Part shown: one piece after another, positions 1 to 8,306 of the stretch
How the letters are laid out: each line of letters starts with the position of its first letter
Position numbering within the stretch: the first letter of the stretch is position 1
DNA from: a virus
Reading direction: 5' to 3' (one strand)
Length of the DNA stretch: 32,790 nt
Virus record (IMG/VR): IMGVR_UViG_3300020057_000018
Location: 1-32,790 of that record
Program-made: the position numbers and the translations under genes
The notes under the pieces: generated by a model
Seen by the model: only the letters and a program-made list of their open reading frames with translations
What the model was told of the DNA's origin: nothing
Database searches by the model: none

Positions 1-127
1 CCACCTAGTATATCTGCAGACTCTTTTAGGAAGGTTGACATTTCGTAAGCCTTGCCAACTTCTGTCTTATACTCCGGTACAGCCGACTTTATTATGTCGT
101 CCAAATTGCGTCGGGCTTGCGTTAGGG
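1..127. repeat. Left copy of the 127-bp end repeat (circular closure)
   Basis: Bases 1-127 are identical to 32664-32790. The repeat lies inside one open reading frame that stays in frame across the join. An exact 127-base overlap is the usual mark of a circular contig from a de Bruijn assembler run with k = 127, so it is more likely an assembly overlap than a physical terminal repeat. The non-redundant unit is 32,663 bp. Confidence 0.93.
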
Positions 128-1307
128 TTTTATTTCCAAGATCACTTTGGAATTTACCAGGGACTGTCAAATACTCGACCTCATTATCAATCGACTTGAT
201 AATGTTCTTAAGTGTAATAGCGTCGACTTCTTTCGGAAGCGTATCTAAGTCAGATAGTAGAGCCTGTACCTTACCTTTCGCAGCCTTAGCGCTTTCACCA
301 ACAATACCGGCACGGTTAAGTGGGCTGGCTGCAACTTCAATTGCTTTCTTAAGATCGTCACGACTAAAAACCTTACCGCTTTCAACCAGCTTCTGTGTCG
401 CAATATCAGACTGATTGAGAACTTCGGCTTTCATCTTATTAAGTCCGCTTTGAATTGAATCCACCAAATTAAGTTTAGATCTTTGCGCCTCTTCCTTGAT
501 TGATGTAGCCGCCAACTGTGCAAGCTCTGTAATTTGTTCCTTTGGTAAAGCTTTTTTCCCCGCTTTTATATCGGACATTAATCTGGAAATTGTTTCCTCT
601 CTAGGTCCTAGAAAAGTTGTTACTGCCCTCTTTCCAGCAATCCCTAAGCCTTTACCCACTAATGGAATCGCAGACAGTGCAGCCCCTAGCTTAACAGAGG
701 TTCCGGCCTCTTCTAGCGATGAAGCTGGCTCTTCTCCGGGCTGTATAAAGCCAGTAGCTTCTCCAATTGTTTTACGTGGAATTTCAGTAGCCAAAGTTCC
801 AAGACCAGCACCAAGACCTCCTGCGGCTATTTTGCCTATGGCAGAACTCGCTCTAGGAATCATTCCCGCCAACTTGGACGCTCCCCCAAATACTGCTGCC
901 GCTGGGCCAGCCGGAGCCAAGGCTCCCGCAATAGCTCCAGCCATGTCAGCCCCTGGTGCCTGCTCTTGAAGCCCTCTACGTCTAGTAACGTCTTGCTGAT
1001 AAAGGTCCGCCAACGAAGTCGGCTCTCTTGGAACTTCATCCACACCTAGGTCCGAACCCGAAGGTCCCGGAGCAGGGAGTCTCTCCTGTGCCGCGTACCC
1101 TAGGGCATTAATGCCAGACAGTACCGGTTCGGAAACACCTAAACTAGCTGAGCCCAGTCCGCTTCTAGCGAAAGTTTCAATTTGTTCCAGAACGCCAGCA
1201 GCGGCTTTTTGTTGTAGGTCATGATTTTGAAGAGATTGAATAAGTCGGCTTCGCTCGTCGTCTTGCTGCAACTTCTTAATTAAGTCGTTTTTCGCTGGCT
1301 GGGCCAT
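1..1307 (-). CDS. Large ejection-type virion protein, N-terminal 435 codons (continues at 32663-31796)
   Basis: The frame is open from ATG at 1307 to base 1 and continues in the same phase at 32663, giving a 724-residue protein once the circle is closed. The start overlaps the upstream stop as TAATG. This part has a charged N terminus, then Ala/Gly-rich hydrophobic stretches at about residues 125-185, where glycines recur every few residues as in membrane-inserting glycine zippers, followed by long helical, probably coiled-coil sequence. Size, composition and position after two other Gln/Ala-rich proteins and before the endolysin resemble podovirus internal or ejection proteins that enter the cell envelope with the DNA. 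I see no lytic transglycosylase motif. The role is inferred from context, not from a recognised family. Confidence 0.85.
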   Translation of the reverse strand, partial: MAQPAKNDLIKKLQQDDERSRLIQSLQNHDLQQKAAAGVLEQIETFARSGLGSASLGVSEPVLSGINALGYAAQERLPAPGPSGSDLGVDEVPREPTSLADLYQQDVTRRRGLQEQAPGADMAGAIAGALAPAGPAAAVFGGASKLAGMIPRASSAIGKIAAGGLGAGLGTLATEIPRKTIGEATGFIQPGEEPASSLEEAGTSVKLGAALSAIPLVGKGLGIAGKRAVTTFLGPREETISRLMSDIKAGKKALPKEQITELAQLAATSIKEEAQRSKLNLVDSIQSGLNKMKAEVLNQSDIATQKLVESGKVFSRDDLKKAIEVAASPLNRAGIVGESAKAAKGKVQALLSDLDTLPKEVDAITLKNIIKSIDNEVEYLTVPGKFQSDLGNKTLTQARRNLDDIIKSAVPEYKTEVGKAYEMSTFLKESADILG

Positions 1308-2347
1308 TATCTTAGACCTCTTTTTTTAGCTTCTTCCACTAACTGCTCATAACTTAACTTATTGTAATCAGCTGGCGGAGCCGCTACGGCCTCATTCTCA
1401 ATAGATAAAGCGTTAATTCTTCCGGGTATTTTCTTATCTTGAAACTGTTGTAATTCCGGTAATTGCATCGGTGTAAAGCCAGCGACGTTTGAGCCTGCTT
1501 TAGCGAAAGTAGTCAATGCAGAAGATTGTTGCTGAGCGATCATGCGCTGTAACTGATTAGCCTTAGCGTTAATTACTTCGGGAGTGTCTGTCATTGTGGG
1601 CAAAATACCGAGGTAGAAAGCTCTATCCCCATCGGTCATCTTTCCACTCTCTAATGCCTTGCCAATATTTTGAGCTACTGTTTTAAATCTAGCCTCTACA
1701 GCTTTAGCTCCAGTGTTATATGGATTAATGCCTGCTAATCGGCCAGCCACTGGCCCTAGAATATCGCTATTCGCCCCAGCTGTTGCTGTTAGATCTTTTA
1801 GTGACTCACTAGCAGACTCGTAAGAGGCCAATCTGTCCGACTGTTCCGACGCAAGAGGCTTGCCTGGTTTCTCTTGGCTCTTTAGCCCAAGCTCAATACC
1901 TTTAAGCCGTAACTCTTCTTTATCGTGGGCAACTTTTCGTTCAAGCTCGCCAGCATCAATCTTCGCTCTCTCTACCTTTTCCTTCCTTGTTGCTTCAATA
2001 GCCAGCTTGTCTAGCCCCTCTCTACGTTCAGACGCCTCAAGATTGTTAAGCGTATTAACACTAGCTTCGCCTGACTGCGCCCCAGCCGCTGCTCCCGCTG
2101 AGCCTCCAAACAATCCACCAAGAGCGGACGAGCCTGCACTCAGTAATAACTTAGCTATCATTCGTTTAGTGTCTGACGACATATCATCAGAGGCTACTGA
2201 TTCGTTACCCACTGCCTTAGGTGGAGCGCCAAGAGCGGCCAGGTCTTTATCCTTAGCTGTAGCCAAGTCTTCTTCAATAGACCCACTTAGTTGTCTTTTT
2301 GTAAGTGCCCTACTTCTTGCCGCTGTATCGCTTATTTTAGATGCCAT
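1307..2347 (-). CDS. Internal or ejection-type virion protein, 346 aa
   Basis: The protein starts at ATG 2347, 12 bases after the preceding gene. It has a polar N terminus, a Gly/Ala-rich segment at about residues 65-95 (SSALGGLFGGSAGAAAGAQSG) that could insert in a membrane, a highly charged coiled coil at about 100-165, and a compact C-terminal region around 185-275 containing LAGINPYN and later LPTMTDTPEVINAKANQL. From memory, phage internal and structural proteins with such a helical C-terminal domain are common in podoviruses. It is the middle of three consecutive ejection-type genes and is coupled to the next by a TAATG overlap. No enzymatic motif is visible. Confidence 0.8.
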   Translation of the reverse strand: MASKISDTAARSRALTKRQLSGSIEEDLATAKDKDLAALGAPPKAVGNESVASDDMSSDTKRMIAKLLLSAGSSALGGLFGGSAGAAAGAQSGEASVNTLNNLEASERREGLDKLAIEATRKEKVERAKIDAGELERKVAHDKEELRLKGIELGLKSQEKPGKPLASEQSDRLASYESASESLKDLTATAGANSDILGPVAGRLAGINPYNTGAKAVEARFKTVAQNIGKALESGKMTDGDRAFYLGILPTMTDTPEVINAKANQLQRMIAQQQSSALTTFAKAGSNVAGFTPMQLPELQQFQDKKIPGRINALSIENEAVAAPPADYNKLSYEQLVEEAKKRGLR

Positions 2348-2359
2348 AAATTCCCCTGG

Positions 2360-3385
2360 TTATTTGTTGGAGTTCGCAATCATGGCCTTAGCTTGCATGT
2401 CGCCCATGATTTGCTGCATGAGCGCAGACTGTTGAGCTGCGTTAAGTCCCGCGTAACCCATTTCGGTGGTAAGCTTTCCGAATAATTCTTTATTCGCTTG
2501 AGCTTGGTTGTAGATTTGTTTTTCGTTCTCAGATTTTTCGGCTCCAGTAATCGAACCCTCAAGAGCCCCAAGAGCTCCAGTCTTACGTCCCAACTCTTCT
2601 GTCTCCGCAGCTCTACGTGATGCTTCAAGAGCGCTAAGTGTGTCTTGCTGTCTAGCGTACTGAGTTCCTTCAATACCAGTTGAAGACTGTTCAAAGGCTG
2701 CAAGTGCTTTCTCTTTTTGACCTATGTTCTGTAGGAATAAATCCCTAGCGAGTTGCCCGCGTGCTGCTTGCCCCGCATTAAGGGCTTGTGCTTGCTGAGC
2801 TGCCTGTAGTCCGCCACGTATACCAGACCCAGCCTGGACTCCACGTAATTGACGTAGCGCAGTTTGTTGTCCCTGCTGAATTCCTTGAAGGCCCTGCTCA
2901 CGTAAAGCGTTATTTTCTTGTGAATTAAACCCTTGAAGCGCAGACCTACGCATTGATAAAATGTCTTGGTTATTTTGCGATAAGCTTTGCTGTTGCCCTT
3001 GAGCCTGCTCTCTTCTTGTTAGTATGTCTGTAATAGCGTTAGTTCTTTGACCAGCAGTAGATGCCATTGATCTTCTTTGGTCGATAATGCTTTGCAAATC
3101 AGCACTGCGGCCAGCGCTAATTCTTCCTAGAGCATTGTTACCGAAAATTTCGTTACCGCGAGTTCTGCCTTTTTCGATAGCGGCATTTTGCGAATCTGTC
3201 GCAGATTGTAGCAACTCTTGTTTTCTAGCGTCTGCCGCTATCTGGTTAGCTCTCTCAATACTGCGCTGAGCGGCTGCGTCGCCTTCTTTGCTGATACGCA
3301 TTTTCTCAGCCAGTCGATACGAATCTTCTCTGTCTTCTTTTAGCTTATCTTCTGCACTCGCACCAAACCCAAAAAAACCCGCCAT
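2360..3385 (-). CDS. Gln/Ala-rich internal virion protein, 341 aa
   Basis: Starts at ATG 3385 with MAGFFGFG. Nearly the whole sequence is Gln, Ala, Arg and Glu in predicted alpha helix, with few aromatics apart from the first residues. The centre (about 125-215) carries many QQ, QG and AQ steps, including GLQGIQQGQQTALRQLRG. This composition is typical of podovirus internal core proteins, which are stored in the head and ejected. It follows the nozzle and the 120-aa protein and precedes two further ejection-type genes, so the three probably act together. No named family can be assigned from sequence alone. Confidence 0.8.
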   Translation of the reverse strand: MAGFFGFGASAEDKLKEDREDSYRLAEKMRISKEGDAAAQRSIERANQIAADARKQELLQSATDSQNAAIEKGRTRGNEIFGNNALGRISAGRSADLQSIIDQRRSMASTAGQRTNAITDILTRREQAQGQQQSLSQNNQDILSMRRSALQGFNSQENNALREQGLQGIQQGQQTALRQLRGVQAGSGIRGGLQAAQQAQALNAGQAARGQLARDLFLQNIGQKEKALAAFEQSSTGIEGTQYARQQDTLSALEASRRAAETEELGRKTGALGALEGSITGAEKSENEKQIYNQAQANKELFGKLTTEMGYAGLNAAQQSALMQQIMGDMQAKAMIANSNK

Positions 3386-3415
3386 ATAAACTCCATTTTT
3401 ATACTAGTTAACTGT

Positions 3416-3778
3416 CTACCTAATGAATGCAGCTGTAACAGTGACTGTTACCGCTCCCCTATTTTGAAGATACACATAGTTTATATCCCATGCAGTATCG
3501 CCGTCAGTAATATTTTGAGCACCACTACCACCACGAAGGATTATTTTTTGCGTAGGGGTTTGAGACTCCTTGAGTTGGTTTCGTATGGCCACCTCTGTCA
3601 TTGCTGGCAGTGACACCTCCACAACGAAACAGTTAAAATTATCATTAAAACTAAGCTTAGTAAGCCCCAGTTGAAGTTCTCTAATGATCTTTTTTAGGTC
3701 GTCTCTTAAATACGAATTCACGTCTACAATGAGGTCCTGGCTAAAAGAACGAAACTCTTTAAATAAGCTAAACCTCAT
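3416..3778 (-). CDS. Small virion-module protein, 120 aa, function unknown
   Basis: ATG 3778 overlaps the stop of the nozzle gene as ATGA, so the two are translationally coupled. The N-terminal half is helical (about residues 5-45); the second half is beta-rich and ends in a run of alternating Val/Thr (GAVTVTVTAAFIR) that looks like the edge of a beta-sandwich. There is no signal peptide. Its place between the nozzle and the internal proteins suggests a tail accessory or assembly factor. I do not recognise the family. Confidence 0.75.
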   Translation of the reverse strand: MRFSLFKEFRSFSQDLIVDVNSYLRDDLKKIIRELQLGLTKLSFNDNFNCFVVEVSLPAMTEVAIRNQLKESQTPTQKIILRGGSGAQNITDGDTAWDINYVYLQNRGAVTVTVTAAFIR

Positions 3779-6291
3779 GTTTTAAACGCCTGCTTGTATG
3801 GTGCCGCAATTTCTAATTCCCATCCAGTAATCAGAACATTCTCTTGTGGTCTTTGATTCTCAAATATCGCTCTTAATGCCCTAAATCTTCCGTTGCTGAG
3901 CTTGTGCTTCTGAACTAACGCGAACGTATCGCCGTAAGGCTCGTTTCCGTACTCACTAGCCCCGTAACCGTCAGCGCTAAAGTCGTAGGAAAAGTTAGCC
4001 TTAGTAGCGCCAGCAACATAATCAGCTTCTGTCTTTACGGTCAACATCAGCGCGTTATTTAAAACATCCTCAAGAGAGAATAACCTTAAGGACAAGAACC
4101 TTTTTAAAACAGACGGCTCACCTAAAGCCTCCCATTGATTTGAGTAACTGAATGATATGGCGCCAGTATTATCTTGGTAATCCCAAGCGTCATCCATAGA
4201 CATTTGCTTAAGTAGCTTAAACTCAAGTGCTGTATTGAAATCGCTGTAGGCGCGTTCTTTGAAATAAACTTCATCGTTATGGATGCAGATACCGCCACTA
4301 AAGTTAAGAGTTCCCCATTTGAGCCACGCGTCTTTAGTGTAATCGTAAGCCATCACTACAGAGTTAGCGTTAGTGAATACACTTCCAGCCGTTACGGTTT
4401 CTACTGCCAGCAGTAACCAATATTTCTCACCACTACGGTCATGAAACCCGATAGACTTACGTAAGTTGAAAGTATTGTATTCCGCTATCCCATTTTGATC
4501 TAAAAAAGGGTCTATACGCGATGACTTTGAGTTCGGATCATCTAAGGCTCTCCCAAGTGGTTCCGGTAGCTGTCCACCTACCATTTTTCTAGGTCCTTGA
4601 GGGCTTAAAAAATAAAGAGTTCCACGCACCTCTTGAATAGAGTGATGACTAGCACAACCAACATCGTTAGAGATCGTATCCACTCTAATGTTTAAATTAG
4701 CAATATCGCCGCTAACTATGTGAATTCCTCTATTCTGAAAAATTGCAAAAACTTCGTTATTGGGTGCGATACCTGTAATGTACGTACCTTGCTGGCTTAA
4801 TACATCGAATTGGTTTGTCCCAATATTTGGGAAATATTCCGGCCCGTCTATATCGCTAAAGTAAACCGTGTTTGGTTCGTTTGTATTACCAGAAATAATA
4901 ACCTGATTTCTAAACGAAGAAATGTACTTACCTTTAGGAGGGGTAGACCTGTCAGTGATCGGAGGAATAAATTCCGCGTTGAGTTGAGCATCCGTTAAGT
5001 TGTCATTATAAACTTGAGTGGCTGAGAATGAGTTGTTGGGAATTTCCGCAACCACAAAGAAAATAGACGGGACACTTCCAGATGTTGGGTTTCTATAAAT
5101 ACCAATTCGTAAGTTGTTCGAAACTACAGCGTTGTCCGCAACTGTAACAGCCAACCCCGCCACCGAGATGGTTGATGCCGATACAGCAGTCACCAGTCTC
5201 ACAACATACCCAACCGACACACTGTCATAAAAATACGCTGTATCACCAACCTTGATTGTGTGACTACCACCAGAACCATTATCAACTGCGATGATATTTA
5301 CTGATACTTGAGCCCCATCTATAATAGCGCAATTTGTATTAAACCCAGTACCTGCAACAATATTTGAAACAGTAACGTCAATAGACTGCGCAGTAGGGCT
5401 AACCCCTGCCGCTGTTGTCGTAACGTTTGCCTCCGTAAAGTTTCCCGTATTATCAAAGAATAAATACTGAGCTTTATAGTAGTAATTTGTCCCCGTAATA
5501 GCCCCAGCCGCACCTAGTGCCTGTGAAACACTGCCAGGCGTCGGTAGCCCCGCTCTATAAACTGTCTGACCGTCGTACTTATGCACTTCATCGTAACCGT
5601 TGCTTAGTAGTATAATGTTGCTGAGTTGCGATGAACTCATGAGTTCGAAATTAGCGTCATTAAAATGAGAGAGTCCTAATGCGAATGGAGTTGTAACGGT
5701 CTTGTTTACTTCGGTGCTGTATTTTGCGGTAAACATGTAAACCCCGCCAGATATCTCCGCGTTTCTAGTCACCTTAAGAAAAGCAGCTGAAACAGAACCG
5801 TCCCCAGTAATGGCAGAACTAAAGTTAGGGATTAAATTAATAGCAGCACTTAATTGAGTAATTGTAACCGGAGCCGCCTCGTCAAACCCAACCCCTACGT
5901 CTTGGTTTAGAGCCATCAAGGTGCCTTCTTGAATCTCAAACCGATACACGCTGTCGTCAGTGTCAAAGAAATGACTTATTAAAATAGTAGGGTCTGCACC
6001 TGAATAAGTAATTACTAAAGAGACGTTAGAGACTTTCCACAAGCTACCGTCAGCCACTAACAACTCAGATACAGGCAATCCAGACGCGACACGGTCATAG
6101 TTATAAAGACCAAGCCCACCTTTCGAAGAGCCACTCGCTTGATAGCCCTTACGTTTTTCAATAGAGTTATTCTTTCGATACTGAGCATTTAGCATGTCAG
6201 TGGCGTAGTTCTCAGCCCTCACCAGGTCGTTAGATGCTAGATCTAACCCGTAGTAATTAGTGTACCTTTTTTTAAGTATGTACTCTGACAT
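3775..6291 (-). CDS. Tail nozzle / tail tubular protein B-like, 838 aa
   Basis: Starts at ATG 6291, two bases after the adaptor stop, with a GAGG ribosome-binding site overlapping that stop. The N terminus holds YTNYYGLDLASNDLVRAENYATDMLNAQY followed by EKRKGY, in the style of podovirus nozzle proteins that open by describing colour-like blocks of subunit contacts. The middle is beta-rich, and around residues 440-520 it contains SFRNQVIISGNTNEPNTVYFSDIDGPEYFP, a stretch common in T7 gp12-like and other nozzle proteins. Length and position directly after the adaptor fit this role: it would form the distal tail tube below portal and adaptor. The start was chosen over later methionines because of spacing and overlap. 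Assignment rests on remembered family features and order. Confidence 0.82.
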   Translation of the reverse strand: MSEYILKKRYTNYYGLDLASNDLVRAENYATDMLNAQYRKNNSIEKRKGYQASGSSKGGLGLYNYDRVASGLPVSELLVADGSLWKVSNVSLVITYSGADPTILISHFFDTDDSVYRFEIQEGTLMALNQDVGVGFDEAAPVTITQLSAAINLIPNFSSAITGDGSVSAAFLKVTRNAEISGGVYMFTAKYSTEVNKTVTTPFALGLSHFNDANFELMSSSQLSNIILLSNGYDEVHKYDGQTVYRAGLPTPGSVSQALGAAGAITGTNYYYKAQYLFFDNTGNFTEANVTTTAAGVSPTAQSIDVTVSNIVAGTGFNTNCAIIDGAQVSVNIIAVDNGSGGSHTIKVGDTAYFYDSVSVGYVVRLVTAVSASTISVAGLAVTVADNAVVSNNLRIGIYRNPTSGSVPSIFFVVAEIPNNSFSATQVYNDNLTDAQLNAEFIPPITDRSTPPKGKYISSFRNQVIISGNTNEPNTVYFSDIDGPEYFPNIGTNQFDVLSQQGTYITGIAPNNEVFAIFQNRGIHIVSGDIANLNIRVDTISNDVGCASHHSIQEVRGTLYFLSPQGPRKMVGGQLPEPLGRALDDPNSKSSRIDPFLDQNGIAEYNTFNLRKSIGFHDRSGEKYWLLLAVETVTAGSVFTNANSVVMAYDYTKDAWLKWGTLNFSGGICIHNDEVYFKERAYSDFNTALEFKLLKQMSMDDAWDYQDNTGAISFSYSNQWEALGEPSVLKRFLSLRLFSLEDVLNNALMLTVKTEADYVAGATKANFSYDFSADGYGASEYGNEPYGDTFALVQKHKLSNGRFRALRAIFENQRPQENVLITGWELEIAAPYKQAFKT

Positions 6292-6292
6292 C

Positions 6293-7222
6293 TCAATCCT
6301 CTTCGGGGTGATATTGCGAGTCTAACATAGGCACCAAGTTAACTCCCCCGTCTGGTTCTTTAAACCCTTGAACAATGTCCGCTGCAAGTCCCGACAACTC
6401 TTGTGCTGCCTCGCTTGAGTCGTTCGATGAGTCACGCTTTAAAATTTTCCAGTTCATGTATGAGATTAAATATCTCTCACAGTTGTCAGCCAGCTGGCTG
6501 TTAGTGGTAGACTCTTTACCGCGTAGAACGTAGTCGCCTGCTGCGATTGTTTCCCCACTACCAAATAAGAACCCAGCGTCTACTGTTACAACTCCGGTAA
6601 TGGTATCAATCCCAGTGACTGGAATTCTTCGCATCTTTACAATGCCGTTTTTATCCACAACAGTGCAGTAGCCTTCTTCTAGAAGTTCGGTTTGATCAAT
6701 CTGTTGAGTAGAGTCTAGAACTAACGCTGTAATCGCACTACCGGTTAGAACTACAGAAGAGACCACGGCCCTGCGTAGATCAATTCTAGGTAAAGTCTTC
6801 TGATACAAGATACGTATCTTTCCAGATGACTGCGGCGCAGGCTGTAACAGTATCGAACCACTGCGGCGAATATAGAAGCTAGGGGAGGAGTAAACCCCAC
6901 TAATGCGCTCGCTATTACTTCCTTTTTGCACTACGTAGTAGTCGCCCGCTCTTCCGGTTTGGCTATACTCAAGAAGATCAATGCGGTTACCTAGAAACGC
7001 ATCGTCAGGAATAGCGTACTCTTCTTGACGAACTAACGCGTCTACAATTTTCTCGACTTGGAAGATGTCCGTAAACTGCACAGAGATTAAGCTTTGAAGC
7101 TGATCCTGAGCGTCGTTTACATATTGAAGAAATTCTTCATCACTAATACCAGTTGAATCTGAGAACTCGACGTTCTCGGTAGCTCTCCTGGACTGATTAA
7201 TGAGTAAGTCTATTCTTCGCAT
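6293..7222 (-). CDS. Head-tail adaptor / tail tubular protein A-like, 309 aa
   Basis: ATG 7222 overlaps the stop of the preceding 106-aa gene by one base. The N-terminal region (about residues 1-75) is helical with SDEEFLQYVNDAQDQLQS, a pattern I associate with podovirus adaptors, and is followed by IPDDAF and a beta-rich middle. The C-terminal part contains ADNCERYLISYMNWKILKRDSS, the helical pair that ends many adaptors. It directly precedes the nozzle gene, the normal order for portal-adaptor-nozzle tails. It would bind below the portal ring and close the head after packaging. Confidence 0.8.
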   Translation of the reverse strand: MRRIDLLINQSRRATENVEFSDSTGISDEEFLQYVNDAQDQLQSLISVQFTDIFQVEKIVDALVRQEEYAIPDDAFLGNRIDLLEYSQTGRAGDYYVVQKGSNSERISGVYSSPSFYIRRSGSILLQPAPQSSGKIRILYQKTLPRIDLRRAVVSSVVLTGSAITALVLDSTQQIDQTELLEEGYCTVVDKNGIVKMRRIPVTGIDTITGVVTVDAGFLFGSGETIAAGDYVLRGKESTTNSQLADNCERYLISYMNWKILKRDSSNDSSEAAQELSGLAADIVQGFKEPDGGVNLVPMLDSQYHPEED

Positions 7223-7542
7223 TACTCGCCCTTAGCTTGTTTAGCTTTTTGCTGAGCGATAATAATGAGCGCCCTTTTCGGGTCACCCTTACCATATCCA
7301 GATTTCGGTTCTGGAGCATCTTCAGCTTCTTCAGCTTCTTCAGCTTCTTCAGCATCTTCAGACTCGTAACCTTCATCGCACTTAGAGATTAATTCACTAA
7401 GATCCATACCCATAGAAGAGGCTAGTTGCTTTAGGTCTTCGACCTTTTTCATCGCTAGATCCATCTTAGGGTCTGATCCCTTGTCGCTTGACTCTCTGCT
7501 CATTTTTTCAATCATATCCATCATCATAAAATCATCCTCCAA
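7222..7542 (-). CDS. Small acidic protein with a Glu-Ala repeat, 106 aa
   Basis: ATG 7542 lies inside the end of the 75-aa gene (11-base overlap). The sequence opens with a Met/Asp-rich helix, then SELISKCDEGYESED, an acidic repeat built from EEA units at about residues 63-75, and a basic tail with KRALIIIAQQKAKQ. No domain is recognised. The acidic-then-basic organisation and its place beside virion genes would fit a small internal, scaffold-like or assembly protein. The acidic repeat is encoded by a 9-base tandem repeat and may vary in length. Confidence 0.72.
   Translation of the reverse strand: MEDDFMMMDMIEKMSRESSDKGSDPKMDLAMKKVEDLKQLASSMGMDLSELISKCDEGYESEDAEEAEEAEEAEDAPEPKSGYGKGDPKRALIIIAQQKAKQAKGE
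7319..7362. repeat. 9-bp tandem repeat (TTCAGCTTC units)
   Basis: About four copies of a 9-base unit, in frame in the minus-strand gene, encode the EEA repeats. The unit length keeps the frame when copies are gained or lost. Confidence 0.8.
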
Positions 7543-7759
7543 TTAACGAAGACTTGTAACCGTTCAATAACTGCTGATAAGCGGCCATTTGACCTTCGCC
7601 CATGCTTTTAGCTCCACCTACTTGCGCCTCAAAACCTGTCTTGATAGCTTCTTCTTTAGCTTTCTTTTTGGCTGCTTCTGACTGGGCATTTACTCCAAGA
7701 AGGTTTGACATCAAGCCCGCCAAGCCCGCTATAATCGCTCCACCTGTTACCGGATCCAT
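7532..7759 (-). CDS. Small Ala/Gly/Lys-rich protein, 75 aa
   Basis: Starts at ATG 7759 with MDPVTGGAIIAGLAGLMSNLLG, a glycine/alanine-rich hydrophobic stretch that could be a short membrane-active helix, followed by a Lys/Glu-rich coiled-coil segment (SEAAKKKAKEEAIKTGFEAQ) and a polar end. Upstream (TAAGGAGAT) there is a clear ribosome-binding site. The N-terminal pattern resembles that of short podovirus internal proteins. It sits between a fibre-like gene and the adaptor. Function unknown. Confidence 0.72.
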   Translation of the reverse strand: MDPVTGGAIIAGLAGLMSNLLGVNAQSEAAKKKAKEEAIKTGFEAQVGGAKSMGEGQMAAYQQLLNGYKSSLIGG

Positions 7760-7769
7760 ATCTATCTCC

Positions 7770-8294
7770 TTAGCTAAAGTTTAATTCCCACTGACCACGG
7801 TATTCGGTGCCAGTGTAAAATAGTGTTATTAAATCAACCGTTCCAGCACCCGTGGCTGTCATGATAGGCGCTTGGCCTTGAGGCCACTTTACCGAAGCAG
7901 GCCACACCAAATCTCTAAACGTTGCGCCTTGAGTAACCCACACCAAGTAGCTACTACCAGCGGCTGGGTTAGATAACGTAAGTGTTACATTTCCCGTCGC
8001 CGAACTTAGATCCAGACTCTGAACATTCCCTAGGTTGAAGTCTACTGCCTGAGTAGTGCCGACTGGGACAAGAGGTGTGGCTTGAGTATATCCGTAATTC
8101 TTAAAAAGCTTAATAGTTGTAACAGAGTTGTCACTAAGCCCCGCTGTCGGAATAGTCGCACCGTCTCCACCTCCTTGATGTCTATGCTGGGAGATCTTTG
8201 TCCATGTCGTATTGAGCATGGTGGTTCCCCAGTTACGAGTCCCGTTGGTCGGTATCGTTAGAAGAATGCCGAGGTTAATTGTAGTAAACGCCAT
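7770..8294 (-). CDS. Short fibre-like protein, 174 aa
   Basis: Begins at ATG 8294. The N-terminal half contains TPTNGTRNWGTTMLNTTWTKISQHRHQGGGDGATIP; the HRHxGG block is a frequent trimerising or metal-binding element of phage fibres. The C-terminal half (about 85-174) is a beta-rich fold with FNLGNVQSLDLSSATGNVTLTLSNPAAGSSYLVWVTQG and WPxxVKWPQG, a module seen at the ends of many phage tail-fibre and tail-spike proteins. It lies 10 bases downstream of the 690-aa fibre gene and probably forms part of the same host-recognition apparatus. Confidence 0.75.
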   Translation of the reverse strand: MAFTTINLGILLTIPTNGTRNWGTTMLNTTWTKISQHRHQGGGDGATIPTAGLSDNSVTTIKLFKNYGYTQATPLVPVGTTQAVDFNLGNVQSLDLSSATGNVTLTLSNPAAGSSYLVWVTQGATFRDLVWPASVKWPQGQAPIMTATGAGTVDLITLFYTGTEYRGQWELNFS

Positions 8295-8306
8295 TCTATC
8301 CCCTTG

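Noticed and set aside
1-127. Natural direct terminal repeat of the virion DNA
   Set aside because: The exact 127-base length and in-frame gene continuity point to an assembler overlap; read data would be needed to support a physical repeat.
1-1045. Plus- and minus-strand frames at 52-414, 496-969 and 860-1045
   Set aside because: They are shadows of the large minus-strand gene, which is open from 1307 through the join.
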